Shown here piece by piece: positions 36,616-44,936 of a stretch of DNA of 64,000 nt. Source of the DNA: Methanocorpusculum sp. (lineage in GTDB: Archaea > Halobacteriota > Methanomicrobia > Methanomicrobiales > Methanocorpusculaceae); NCBI GenBank assembly GCA_029987235.1, contig DALTWF010000001.1, forward strand, positions 31,642-95,641, given 5' to 3'. The notes beneath the pieces were generated by a model that ran no database searches, was not told where the DNA came from, and saw nothing but the letters and a program-made list of their open reading frames with translations. Positions within the stretch are counted from its first letter, which is position 1; every line of letters starts with the position of its first letter. A program made the translations under genes and the position numbers.

Positions 36616-37755
36616 ATGGAATTCCCGAAAGTAAGCGAAGACAAAACCCATCATATTTTTGAGGGTAATCCTATCTACGCGCAGCGTTTTATTAAAGTAC
36701 GCGACTTTTTCCTTCCGGGAGCGGCTGCAGTGTGCGATTCGTCCGGATGGTATCACATTAATTTTTTCGGCGACCCGTTGTATGATGAGCGTTATTCATA
36801 TGCAGGTGATTTCTGTGAGGAACTTGCGGTCGTGCGTGATTTGGAAGGAAATTATTTCCACATAGATTCCGAAGGAAACCGTGTTGAAGCGGACGGTTTT
36901 TTATGGGCGGGTGATTTTTCAGAGGGTGCCGCAGTTGTTTATGACAAATTGCGCGGGGCGACGCATATCTCAACTATGGATGAGCCATTGTACAATCTCT
37001 GGTTCTATGATGCGCGGGCTTTTGAAAACGGTCGCGCTCTGGTAAGAGATGAAAAGGGCTGGCTTTTTATTGACCGGCAGGGAAATGAAATTTCCCGGGC
37101 GGATGAGCCGGCTGATTCGTTTCCGCGCGGAACGGTGCGGGCTGATCCTTTTGTTAGCTCTCTTCCCGCCGTTTTAGCTATGGCAGATTCTTATGATGCG
37201 GCCGTTTTATTTATCCGCCACGCTGAGCGCGAGCCGTTTCAGCGCGGGGAGTTTGGCTCGCTCAAGGTTTTAACAGAGCGTGGTGAGGCGGCCGCAAAAG
37301 ATTTCGGTGAAGCGTTGCCGAATCGGCGGCGGGGTTTTTCGAGTCCGGTTCCGCGTTGTGTCCGCACAGCTGAACTGATTGCGGGAAGAAACGAGCAGTC
37401 TACGGTTCTCGGTTATCCGTCGGTCTATGTTATTTCGGATGAAATTGTAAACGGAGTATATACCAATACGCCTGTAATGACCGTTGTCCGTGAATATATT
37501 TCGCGGGGCGTATTGCAGGGGCATGTTCCAATCGGTGAAGCTACGGAAAAGATGCTTTCATTTTTGAAATCAGTTGCTATTCCGGGTGAAGTCACGGTAT
37601 GTGTCAGTCATGATGTTTTCGTTGCGGCATTTTGTGCATATCTGACAAAGTGGGATTTTACCTGTGACCGGATTGATTTTCTGGACGGCTGCATTTTGTT
37701 CCGCCGCGGAAACAAGTGGTCGCTTTGGTGGAGAGGAACCGAGTATCCGGTATAA
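36616..37755 (+). CDS. WG-repeat + histidine-phosphatase fusion protein
   Basis: A 379-residue protein that joins two modules. Residues about 15-160 contain four to five WG-type beta repeats (AVCDSSGWYHINFFGDPLYD; AVVRDLEGNYFHIDSEGN; ALVRDEKGWLFIDRQGN). Residues about 190-375 form a histidine phosphatase of the branch-1/SixA type: RHAERE with catalytic His202, Arg247 in SSPVPRCVRTAE and second His332 in VSHDVF. It has no signal peptide. It starts one base after gap and is probably cotranscribed with it, so a link to phosphorylated sugars is possible but unproven. The combination is unusual; substrate unknown. Confidence 0.8.
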   Translation: MEFPKVSEDKTHHIFEGNPIYAQRFIKVRDFFLPGAAAVCDSSGWYHINFFGDPLYDERYSYAGDFCEELAVVRDLEGNYFHIDSEGNRVEADGFLWAGDFSEGAAVVYDKLRGATHISTMDEPLYNLWFYDARAFENGRALVRDEKGWLFIDRQGNEISRADEPADSFPRGTVRADPFVSSLPAVLAMADSYDAAVLFIRHAEREPFQRGEFGSLKVLTERGEAAAKDFGEALPNRRRGFSSPVPRCVRTAELIAGRNEQSTVLGYPSVYVISDEIVNGVYTNTPVMTVVREYISRGVLQGHVPIGEATEKMLSFLKSVAIPGEVTVCVSHDVFVAAFCAYLTKWDFTCDRIDFLDGCILFRRGNKWSLWWRGTEYPV

Positions 37756-37773
37756 CGAAAAAAAAAAGATTAA

Positions 37774-38799
37774 TTACGTCCCGTTTTCACGCAGGGTGTA
37801 CTGCTTATCCTCATCAATCAGCATAAGCATGGCATCAGCAATTTCAGGGTCGAAATGTTTACCTTTCCCCTTTTCAATTTCACTGCGAACAACATCCTGC
37901 GGCAGGTATCTGCGGTATCCTTTGTTTCCTGTCAATTCTGCATATGCATCGGCAACAGCTAAAATACGCGCAGTCAACGGGATTTCTTCTCCTGCAAGTC
38001 CTTCGGGATAACCGGTTCCGTCAAAATTTTCATGATGAAAATGTGCACCGGTTGAATAACCTGCAAGTTCTGACATTCCGTCTAAAATACCGGCACCAAT
38101 TAATGTGTGGGATTTAATAATGCCAATCTCATCCGGTGTTAATTTGACAGGTTTTGATAATATTCTGTCAGAAATGCTGATTTTTCCTATATCGTGCAGC
38201 AGTGCTGCATAATATAGATTTTCCTGTTCATCCAGGGAAAATCCCAGTTTTTTACCAAGCATGCATGCGTATTTAGCCACACGCATGGAACGGTTTGATG
38301 TGAATCTGTCTTTTGCATCAATTGCCCGCGCCATGGTTTCAATGGTCTGCTGTGCCAGGTCTCTGTACTGTTTCTGCCGATCCTCGGCAAGACCGGTTTG
38401 TTTTTCAACTTCAGATTCGAGGGATTTTCGTAAGCGCACCAGTTCAAGCGTACGGGAAATCCGGATTTCCATCACCTCTTTTATGAATGGTTTTCTGATA
38501 TAGTCGTATGCTCCTTCTTTAAAGCACCGTATTTCCGTTTTGGCATCATTATCTGCCGTCAGAAAAATGACTGGGATTTTATTCCATGCCGGATTTTCTT
38601 TCAGCATAGTCATAAACTGAAAGCCGTTTGTTTCAGGCATCCAGATGTCAAGCAGAATTAAAGATGGTTTTGTCTTTTCAATCTGGGTGCATGCTTCTTT
38701 CGCTGAAGCAGCAATAACTATTTCATAGGAGTTTTCCAGAATTGATTTTGCCAGTTCCTGAGCAATCGGTTCATCATCAACAATCAAAATTTTGTCCAT
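37774..38799 (-). CDS. Response regulator with HD-GYP domain
   Basis: Signalling protein of 341 residues. Residues 1-120 are a receiver domain with Asp8-Asp9, phosphoacceptor Asp51 (LLLDIWMPE) and Lys103. A coiled coil (about 122-150) leads to an HD-GYP domain (about 150-335) with the HD pair at 202-203 (LLHDIGKIS), His231 and the HHENFDGTGYPEGL motif (255-268). HD-GYP enzymes hydrolyse cyclic di-GMP. One point is odd: the first motif normally reads G-H-S-x-R-V, whereas here it is NRSMRV, so a metal-ligand His is replaced by Arg170. No histidine kinase gene is adjacent. Confidence 0.88.
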   Translation of the reverse strand: MDKILIVDDEPIAQELAKSILENSYEIVIAASAKEACTQIEKTKPSLILLDIWMPETNGFQFMTMLKENPAWNKIPVIFLTADNDAKTEIRCFKEGAYDYIRKPFIKEVMEIRISRTLELVRLRKSLESEVEKQTGLAEDRQKQYRDLAQQTIETMARAIDAKDRFTSNRSMRVAKYACMLGKKLGFSLDEQENLYYAALLHDIGKISISDRILSKPVKLTPDEIGIIKSHTLIGAGILDGMSELAGYSTGAHFHHENFDGTGYPEGLAGEEIPLTARILAVADAYAELTGNKGYRRYLPQDVVRSEIEKGKGKHFDPEIADAMLMLIDEDKQYTLRENGT

Positions 38800-38982
38800 T
38801 GTATCCTCCGTTTGTTTTTCCGGTATTGCGGTACGTGACGGTTTCGATACTATCTTATTGTATGTTTACCTTATTAAATACCTGGTTGATTCTCAAGCTG
38901 TAATGTATTAGTCTTTCCTGCGCGACAGGGCAATACCTTCATTTAGCTCTGCCAAAAATACCTCAATCACTCCATTTTTACC

Positions 38983-39066
38983 ACTATATTTATTACCTCA
39001 GACGTCGACCTTATTTAACCCATGTCAGTCGGGACTATGGTTCCGGGATGACATAAGGTGATACTA
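38983..39066 (+). promoter_or_regulatory. Promoter and leader of the L11-L1-L10-L12 genes
   Basis: An archaeal TATA box (ACTATATTTATT, 38983-38994) predicts a start near 39012 and a leader of about 55 bases before the L11 ATG at 39067. The ribosome-binding site is AAGGTGAT. No clear hairpin is seen in this leader. Confidence 0.5.
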
Positions 39067-39540
39067 ATGGCAGAAACTGTCGAGGTTTTAGTACCTGGCG
39101 GCAGGGCAACTGCGGGACCACCACTTGGTCCGGCACTGGGTCCACTCGGTATCAACGTGAAAAAAGTCGTTGACGACATCAACGCTGCAACCAAAGAGTT
39201 CAACGGAATGTCTGTCCCTGTAAAGGTCATGGTTGACGACAAAAAGAACGTCACGTTAGAAGTTGGTATTCCGCCGACAACTGCACTCGTCATGAAAGAA
39301 GCAGGAATCGAAAAGGGATCCGGCACCCCGAACACCCAGCAGGTTGGAAATCTGTCGCTTGATGCAGTCATCCGCATTGCAAAGATGAAGGCAGGCTCTA
39401 TGCTTTCCTACAACCTCAAAGAGGAAGTAAAAGAAGTAATGGGCACCTGTGTCTCTGTCGGTGTTACCATCGAAGGTAAGACCGCAAAGCAGGCAATTGC
39501 CGCAGTCAATGCAGGTGAATGGGACGCACAGCTTGCATAA
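39067..39540 (+). CDS. rpl11: 50S ribosomal protein L11 (uL11)
   Basis: Binds the GTPase-centre RNA at the base of the ribosomal stalk. The 157-residue protein starts AETVEVLVPGGRATAGPP, has the Pro/Gly-rich GPALGPLGINVKKVV hinge and KMKAGSMLSYNLKEEVKE in the RNA-binding C-terminal domain. The ATG at 39067 matches the family start; a frame from 39058 would add three residues. First gene of the L11-L1-L10-L12 set. Confidence 0.97.
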   Translation: MAETVEVLVPGGRATAGPPLGPALGPLGINVKKVVDDINAATKEFNGMSVPVKVMVDDKKNVTLEVGIPPTTALVMKEAGIEKGSGTPNTQQVGNLSLDAVIRIAKMKAGSMLSYNLKEEVKEVMGTCVSVGVTIEGKTAKQAIAAVNAGEWDAQLA

Positions 39541-39614
39541 GTTTGTGTTCTGCACCAAACGGGTACGTGGGCAACCACGTAAAAATGTACAGCAGTAGAG
39601 AACAAAAGCCATAG

Positions 39615-39656
39615 GAGATCAGTGAAAGTCTGGTCGAAGAACTATGGGAGGATTCA
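39615..39656 (+). promoter_or_regulatory. Probable L1-binding autoregulatory site before rpl1
   Basis: The leader just before the L1 start holds GTGAAA (39622-39627) facing ATGGGAG (39644-39650), flanked by short helices (GATC/GATT outside, AGT/ACT inside). This is the asymmetric-loop layout of the L1 site in 23S rRNA and in known archaeal L1 mRNAs. The GGGAGG Shine-Dalgarno (39646-39651) is part of the site, so bound L1 would block translation. Confidence 0.55.
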
Positions 39657-39659
39657 TCA

Positions 39660-40301
39660 ATGGTTGAGAAATCTCAAATATTAAGCGCTGTTACGGCAGC
39701 AATCGAGCAGGCCCCGAAGCGTAACTTCCAGGAATCAGTAGATATTACTATCAACCTGAAGCACGTTGATATGGCACAGCCGAAAAACCGTATTGATGAG
39801 ACGATTCTTCTGCCGCAGGCAATGGGCGTAAAGAAAATCGCAGTCCTCGGAAAAGGTGATATCGTATCCCAGGCTCGCAATGCAGGTGTCGATTTAATTA
39901 TGGGCCCTGAAGAGATTGAGAGACTCGGCGGTGCACCGCGTGAAGCAAGAAAGCTCGCAGGTCAGTACGATTATTTCCTCGCAGAGACTGCAGTTATGCC
40001 GCTTGTTGGTCGCTGGCTCGGTCAGAGACTCGGTCCACGCGGAAAAATGCCGCAGCCGATTCCGCCGCAGCAGGACATCACTCCAATCGTCGAGCGTTTA
40101 CGCAACTCCATCCGTGTCCGGTCAAAGGACAGACTCAACATGTCTGTTAAGATTGGAAACACTTCAATGACACCGGAAGCAGTTGCCGACAACGTCGATG
40201 CAGTTATGAAGCGTGTCCTTGGAAGACTCGAAAACGGAGAATTAAACATCCGTTCTGTCTACGTAAAGACCACAATGGGTCCGGCAGTTAAGGTGATGTA
40301 A
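39660..40301 (+). CDS. rpl1: 50S ribosomal protein L1 (uL1)
   Basis: Ribosomal L1-stalk protein that helps tRNA leave the E site and often represses its own operon. The 213-residue protein shows LPQAMGVKKIAVLGKGD, FLAETAVMPLVGRWLGQRLGPRGKMP (shown in part) and the closing TSMTPEAVADNVDAV, all standard. The gene follows L11 after 119 bases; that gap carries the likely L1 target site. It runs into L10 with a 2-base gap. Confidence 0.97.
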   Translation: MVEKSQILSAVTAAIEQAPKRNFQESVDITINLKHVDMAQPKNRIDETILLPQAMGVKKIAVLGKGDIVSQARNAGVDLIMGPEEIERLGGAPREARKLAGQYDYFLAETAVMPLVGRWLGQRLGPRGKMPQPIPPQQDITPIVERLRNSIRVRSKDRLNMSVKIGNTSMTPEAVADNVDAVMKRVLGRLENGELNIRSVYVKTTMGPAVKVM

Positions 40302-40303
40302 AC

Positions 40304-41149
40304 ATGGCAATCTATACTCATCACTTACCGGCCTGGAAACTGGAAGAAGTTGAAGAGATTAAGGAACTTGCAGGCAAGTACCCGTTAGTCGGTTTAGTCG
40401 ACGTTTACGGAATTCCGGCAAAACAGTTCCAGCAGATTCGCCGCAGCCTTCACGGCAATGCAGTCGTGAAAGTTGCAAGAAACACTCTCGTTGACCACGC
40501 ATTCAACGCCCTTGGCAATGAATATGTTGAGTTAAACGGCATGGTTTCTGAGCACTCTGCATTAATCTTCGCTGAAGGCAATCCGTTTAAACTGTTCAAG
40601 TCCCTTGAGCAGACCAAAACCAAGCGTATTGCAAAAGCAGGCGAAACCACTCCGGAAGACATCGTTGTTCCGGCGGGACCGACATCCTTCAAACCGGGAC
40701 CGATTGTAGGAGAACTCGGCCAGGCAGGCATTCCTGCCAAGATTGACGGCGGCAAGGTCAAGATTAGCGAGACCAAGACCATCGTTAAAGCAGGCGGAGT
40801 TATCAACAAAAAGCAGGCAGACGTCCTTGCTAAACTCGACATCAAACCGATGCCGGTTGGTCTTAACCTTTTAGCAGTATGCTATGAAGGCGAAATTTAC
40901 CTCCCGGATGTTTTAGCAATCGACGACGAGGCATACAAAGCAAAGATTACTCTCGCAGCATCTCAGGCTTTCAATCTCGCAGTCAACGCAGCAGTTCCGA
41001 CCGCATGCCCGGCAGTTACCGAGGCTCAGATCGCAAAGGCTGTCCGCGAGGCAAGAAACCTTGGTGTAGAGGCACCTGTCTACGAGAAAGGTGTCATCGA
41101 GATGATTATCAGCAAGGCATACAGACAGGCAGCTGCACTGAACCAGTAA
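40304..41149 (+). CDS. rpl10: 50S ribosomal protein L10 (uL10/P0)
   Basis: Stalk base protein that carries L12 dimers. The 281-residue protein begins with HLPAWKLEEVEEIKEL, has the RNA-binding RRSLHGNAVVKVARNTLV, and the longer archaeal insert with PGPIVGELGQAGIPAKID. The end differs from many archaeal P0 proteins: it stops after the helical spine (IISKAYRQAAALNQ) without the acidic EEEDMGFGLFD-type tail shared with L12. The stop and start arrangement couples it to L1. Confidence 0.95.
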   Translation: MAIYTHHLPAWKLEEVEEIKELAGKYPLVGLVDVYGIPAKQFQQIRRSLHGNAVVKVARNTLVDHAFNALGNEYVELNGMVSEHSALIFAEGNPFKLFKSLEQTKTKRIAKAGETTPEDIVVPAGPTSFKPGPIVGELGQAGIPAKIDGGKVKISETKTIVKAGGVINKKQADVLAKLDIKPMPVGLNLLAVCYEGEIYLPDVLAIDDEAYKAKITLAASQAFNLAVNAAVPTACPAVTEAQIAKAVREARNLGVEAPVYEKGVIEMIISKAYRQAAALNQ

Positions 41150-41234
41150 GGTTTGGATTGTGCAGTTGATTTCGGACTTACGTCCACCACAAGCCCAAAA
41201 GGCATACACAATATAACAAAAAGGTGAAAGAAAA

Positions 41235-41555
41235 ATGGAGTACATTTACGCAGCTCTGTTAGTTCACTCTGCAGGTAAAACTGTAGATGAAGAATCGGTT
41301 AAGGCAGTTCTCTCTGCCGCAGGTATCGCAGTTGACGACTCTCGTGTCAAAGCACTCGTTGCAGCACTCGAGGGTGTCGACATTGAGGAAGCAATCTCCA
41401 AGGCAGCAGCAGCACCGGTTGCAGTAGCAGCAGCAGGTGCAGCACCGGCAGCAGCAGCCGCAGCAGCAGCACCGGCAGAAGAAGCAAAGGCTGAAGAGAA
41501 CAAGGAAGCAGAAGAAGAAAACGCCATGGCAGGTCTTGGCGCACTCTTCGGATAA
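41235..41555 (+). CDS. rpl12: 50S ribosomal protein L12 (P1/P2 type)
   Basis: Stalk protein that recruits translation GTPases. The 106-residue protein is of the archaeal P1/P2 type: helical N-terminal dimer domain ([19 protein letters not shown]), an Ala-rich hinge (about residues 55-85), and an acidic end [13 protein letters not shown]. It follows L10 after 85 bases and is read from its own ribosome-binding site AAGGTGAAAG. Confidence 0.97.
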   Translation: MEYIYAALLVHSAGKTVDEESVKAVLSAAGIAVDDSRVKALVAALEGVDIEEAISKAAAAPVAVAAAGAAPAAAAAAAAPAEEAKAEENKEAEEENAMAGLGALFG

Positions 41556-41892
41556 ATTCAATTTATCCCCTTTTTCCTTTTAAGAAAAAAAAATCTGTTT
41601 TGTATAATATTGTATGTTCTGAAATTCAGAATGTTATTTTCGTTCCGGAATTAATCCTGCGAGTACGATATTAAGAATTAATCTCGTGGCAGGTATCTAT
41701 ATCTGGGATTTTGCGGACTCTGTTTTTCCGGTGTTTTTTTTTTTTCGACTGTAGTATTATGCACATTTGTCCTGAAAATCGGAGTCGAAACAGAAGAAAA
41801 ACGTGATGTCTTTGCCGGATTGCAGTTTGGTTATATTGTGGGTTGTTTGTTTGAGAGATGGTTGTAATAACAGTAAAACAGTCTGAGGAAGC
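41556..41892. other. Gene-poor stretch after rpl12
   Basis: No credible coding frame is visible in this part of the 540-base gap between rpl12 and the Tfx-type gene. T-rich runs at 41566-41582 and 41736-41746 could end the rpl12 transcript. The sequence GTCGAAA occurs here twice, once on each strand (41743-41749 and 41784-41790). The next 90 bases contain the small-RNA candidate. Confidence 0.6.
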
Positions 41893-41984
41893 AAAACAGG
41901 AGTGCATTCCCTAAGCGGTGAGTTGCCGCAGAATGCACCTCCTGTAGAAACCCGGCATTTTACCCCTGCCCAAGTTTCTCTACT
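41893..41984 (-). ncRNA. Candidate structured small RNA (minus strand)
   Basis: Two adjacent hairpins and a promoter support a minus-strand RNA of about 90 bases. A TATA box (TATATATA, 42004-42011) lies about 25 bases ahead of the first hairpin (41983-41944, ends GTAGA/TCTAC with inner GGCA/TGCC). The second hairpin (41944-41897) has CAGGAG/CTCCTG, TGCATTC/GAATGCA and GCGG/CCGC stems with one bulged base, about 17 base pairs, and is followed by TTTT like a terminator. I do not recognise a known family. No protein frame fits it. Confidence 0.5.
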
Positions 41985-42003
41985 ATATTATTTGTCGTTG
42001 AAA

Positions 42004-42011
42004 TATATATA
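42004..42011 (-). promoter_or_regulatory. TATA box for the small-RNA candidate
   Basis: TATATATA, preceded on the minus strand by GACAAAG, is placed about 20-26 bases before the first hairpin, the normal distance for archaeal initiation. The element is self-complementary, but the stop-side T-run favours minus-strand transcription. Confidence 0.45.
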
Positions 42012-42095
42012 CTTTGTCGATTTTAGTTTCGTTTTATGTCGAAAATTAGAGTAAGATAAAAATCACGCGCCTGTTTCACAATAAAAAAGTGCGGC

Positions 42096-42500
42096 TTAAC
42101 TGAAATATAAGTCTCCGTCGTTATTCAGATAAACGCAGATTGGCTCTTTGATATGGCGTCCGTGGACTTTTTCTGGAACTGCATCATTTAACCGGTTGAT
42201 TAATGCAAGCGTATCATAACGGATTTTTATGTTGAGCGGAGTTGCTGCGGAATATATCGATTTCGGCGCATCCATTAAATCCACTCCCGGCTCAAGCGTG
42301 CAGAGTTCTGTTGCATCCAGTGTGTATAAGAATTCCAGTGTTTCCTTTGCGCGGCGGATATTTTCATTTGCGGATTTTTCAATTGTGCAGATATTTGCCT
42401 TAGATGTGCCGAGAATGTCTGCTATCTGCTGCTGAGTCATGCCGTTTTTCCGGTAACGGATAACCTCCATCTGTCGTTCGGTCAGGAGTGTATCTTTCAT
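42096..42500 (-). CDS. tfx: Tfx-family transcriptional regulator
   Basis: DNA-binding protein of 134 residues. The N-terminal 50 residues form a helix-turn-helix (LTERQMEVIRYRKNGMTQQQIADIL, shown in part, with TSKANICTIEK as the recognition part) as in Tfx of Methanothermobacter, which binds near the molybdenum formylmethanofuran dehydrogenase operon. The C-terminal 80 residues are likely a ligand or dimer domain. It is divergent from mtd with 286 bases between. Regulation of methanogenesis genes is inferred from family and place. Confidence 0.85.
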   Translation of the reverse strand: MKDTLLTERQMEVIRYRKNGMTQQQIADILGTSKANICTIEKSANENIRRAKETLEFLYTLDATELCTLEPGVDLMDAPKSIYSAATPLNIKIRYDTLALINRLNDAVPEKVHGRHIKEPICVYLNNDGDLYFS

Positions 42501-42727
42501 AAATAGTAATTATCTTTCGTTAATAATAAAAGGATTGGTTAAACACCTCCTGAGAAAAATATACGCGCGGGAGAAATCCGTATTTTGTATGCGCTTTGAG
42601 ATAATCTCTCCTTTCCGGCAGTGTCTGCGGGATGCATCCTTTTGAAAAAGCCGCATAAAATATCTTCAAAATACAAAACACCGGACAGATTGTGAGAATT
42701 TATGCATGATGCCACCATTCACAAACC

Positions 42728-42774
42728 TTATATTGCTTCCCGTCGAAAATTCTTGTATCTCATTTGCAAATGAG
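42728..42774 (+). promoter_or_regulatory. mtd promoter with palindromic leader
   Basis: TTATATTG (42728-42735) is a good TATA box with transcription expected near 42758. The leader starts at a perfect 16-bp palindrome CTCATTTGCAAATGAG (42759-42774) directly before the ribosome-binding site GAGAGGTG. The palindrome could be an operator or a small hairpin that controls access to the ribosome-binding site. Confidence 0.55.
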
Positions 42775-42786
42775 AGGTGTATAAAT

Positions 42787-43629
42787 ATGGTAGTAAAAAT
42801 TGGAGTCGCAAAACTCGGCAACATCGCATCCGGTGTAATGGCTGAGCTCCTTCTTGATGAGCGTGCAGACAGAGAAGACATGATGACTTTCATGGCAACC
42901 TCCGGAACCAAGTTACAGAAGGAAGATGTTGACCGTGTTGTCACCAACCTCATTGCATGGAAGCCTGACTTCGCAATCGTTGTTTCCCCGAACGGCGTTC
43001 TCGAAGGCCCGGTCGGTGCACGTGAAGCACTGAAAGCAGCAGGTATCCCTGTAATTGTCATCACTGATGATATCACCACCAAAAAGGAAGGCTGGGAAGC
43101 ACTCAAGGCATCCGGCTTTGGTTACATCATCATGAAGGCCGATGCAATGATTGGTGCACGCCGTGAATTCCTTGACCCGGTTGAGATGGCAGACTACAAC
43201 GGCAACCTCGTTAAAGTCCTTGCACTTACCGGTGCATTCCGCTTACTCCAGACCGAACTTGACAAAGTCTCTGACCAGGTCAAGGCAGGTAAAGCAGGCG
43301 AGGCACTTGAGCTCCCGAAACTCGTTGTCACCTCTGACAAGGCAGTTAAGGACAACTTCAAGAACCCCTACGCACTTGCAAAGGCACGGGCAGCATATGA
43401 ACTTGCACAGTCTGTTGCAGGCATCAACGTTAAGGGCTGCTTCATGACCAAAGAGTGGGTTGACTATATCCCAATCGTCTGCTCTGCACATGAAGTTATG
43501 CGCGCAGCAGCAAAACTCTGCGACGAAGCACGTGAGATTGAGAAAGCAGGCGACTGCATCATCCGCAAGCCGCACAAGAAGACCGGTGAGATTGTCTCCA
43601 AGGTCGCTCTTATCAGCAAGCCGGAATAA
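42787..43629 (+). CDS. mtd: F420-dependent methylenetetrahydromethanopterin dehydrogenase
   Basis: Reduces methenyl-H4MPT to methylene-H4MPT with F420H2, a core step of methanogenesis from CO2. The 280-residue protein begins [17 protein letters not shown], has [17 protein letters not shown] and [13 protein letters not shown], all typical of Mtd. The ATG at 42787 matches the family start; the longer frame from 42706 overlaps the promoter. Codon use is strongly biased as in highly expressed genes. A hairpin terminator follows. Confidence 0.97.
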   Translation: MVVKIGVAKLGNIASGVMAELLLDERADREDMMTFMATSGTKLQKEDVDRVVTNLIAWKPDFAIVVSPNGVLEGPVGAREALKAAGIPVIVITDDITTKKEGWEALKASGFGYIIMKADAMIGARREFLDPVEMADYNGNLVKVLALTGAFRLLQTELDKVSDQVKAGKAGEALELPKLVVTSDKAVKDNFKNPYALAKARAAYELAQSVAGINVKGCFMTKEWVDYIPIVCSAHEVMRAAAKLCDEAREIEKAGDCIIRKPHKKTGEIVSKVALISKPE

Positions 43630-43662
43630 ATCCGTTCTGATAAACCATTTTTCCTTTTGAGG

Positions 43663-43687
43663 CGGGGGATTTATCCCCTGTCTTTTA
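43663..43687 (+). terminator. Hairpin terminator after mtd
   Basis: A 6-bp stem (GGGGAT 43665-43670 with ATCCCC 43673-43678) and two-base loop follow a T-rich run 35 bases after the mtd stop, with further T bases behind it. Confidence 0.55.
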
Positions 43688-43730
43688 ATGACGTAGTTTC
43701 TTATTGTCCTGGTGCATACATGTAAGCAGT

Positions 43731-44936
43731 ATGAGCCGGTCGTTTCAAGCAGGAAAGTTTACTCTTTTTGTACTTCTCTTCGCAGGCATGCCATCAATTC
43801 TTGGAACGGCAGCTGTTGCGCCGGTTTTAGGACTGATGCGCGATGCTTTTGGCGCGCCCGAAGTGGTGATAAATCTTGTACTGACTCTCCCTCCTCTTGC
43901 AACTGCACTTTCCGGTTTTTTTATTGGCGCGCTTTCGGATAAAGTCGGGCGCGTGAAGATTCTATCTGGCGCGCTCCTTTTCTTCGGGCTTGCCGGGGTT
44001 TCCGGATTTTTCCTTGAAGACCTGTATGCGATTATTGCATGCCGCCTGGTGCTGGGTATCAGTATTGCCGGTATCCTTCCGATGGTTTCTGCGCTCATAA
44101 CTGAATATTACGCGCCGGAAATCGCCGCGCGTTATCTCGGTTACCTTTCCGCATCAAACGGTATTTGTGTAACGGTGTTGCAGACAGCCTGCGGTGCGCT
44201 TGCGATTCTTGGCTGGCATTACTCGTTTTTAATTTACATATTGGGCCTTGCTGCACTGCCGTTTGTTATCATTTTCCTGAAAGAACCGGTACGGAAAAGC
44301 CAGGAAGAAAAATCCTCATCTGCTGACGAAAAACCGATGCCGAAGGTCGGAATGTATGTTTTAGTCTATCTGACTATGATACTCTGCGCGGTTATGATGT
44401 ATCTTCCAACCGTAAATCTCTCCTATTATCTTGCAGAAGCAGGAATTTCAGACAGCGCGTTTTGGACCGGACTTCTGCTCGGTGTTTTCGGAATAAGCAG
44501 TACGATTACCGGAATATTGTTCTGGCGGATTGCATCCAGACTTTCTTTCGGCCGGATTTTTGCCCTTGTATTCGGACTTGAAACTGCAGGGCTCATCACA
44601 ATCGGCATTTCGCAGAATATTTTTGTGATATGTGCAGGTTTAATCCTTATCGGATTTGCATTAGGTCTTGCGCTTCCGAATGCATCTGCATGGATTGGTA
44701 AAATTACACCCGGGCGTGTGCTTGGAAAATTTATGAGCGGAGTAACAGTATCAATCTTCGTCGGACTGTTTTGTACAACCTTTGCAGCCCCTGTTCTCCT
44801 TGGCATTGTTGGTGCGGGAAATTATGCCGGCATGTTTCTTTTATGCGCGTGTGCTGGACTTCTTCTTATGGTTTTCTGGCTGATATTCGGGCGTAAATTG
44901 GCAAAAAAAAGAGGAATAGGTTTAGAGAATCAGTGA
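43731..44936 (+). CDS. MFS transporter, drug-exporter type
   Basis: Membrane transporter of 401 residues with 12 predicted segments. The motif between helices 2 and 3, GALSDKVGRVKIL, is the classic MFS motif A, and LGISIAGILPMVSALITEYY resembles motif C-containing exporters such as Bcr/CflA. The ATG at 43731 is used; an upstream TTG at 43704 would put a stop-free but unlikely extension before it. The gene ends by overlapping the ferritin gene on the other strand by 15 bases. Substrate unknown. Confidence 0.85.
   Translation: MSRSFQAGKFTLFVLLFAGMPSILGTAAVAPVLGLMRDAFGAPEVVINLVLTLPPLATALSGFFIGALSDKVGRVKILSGALLFFGLAGVSGFFLEDLYAIIACRLVLGISIAGILPMVSALITEYYAPEIAARYLGYLSASNGICVTVLQTACGALAILGWHYSFLIYILGLAALPFVIIFLKEPVRKSQEEKSSSADEKPMPKVGMYVLVYLTMILCAVMMYLPTVNLSYYLAEAGISDSAFWTGLLLGVFGISSTITGILFWRIASRLSFGRIFALVFGLETAGLITIGISQNIFVICAGLILIGFALGLALPNASAWIGKITPGRVLGKFMSGVTVSIFVGLFCTTFAAPVLLGIVGAGNYAGMFLLCACAGLLLMVFWLIFGRKLAKKRGIGLENQ

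Noticed and set aside
41264..41561. Long cysteine- or alanine-rich frames on the minus strand of rpl12
   Set aside because: They are shadows of the Ala-rich hinge codons of L12 on the other strand and have no ribosome-binding site.
41671..41907. A 78-codon minus-strand frame near the small RNA
   Set aside because: No family likeness, poor codon use and overlap with the hairpin; the RNA explanation fits better.
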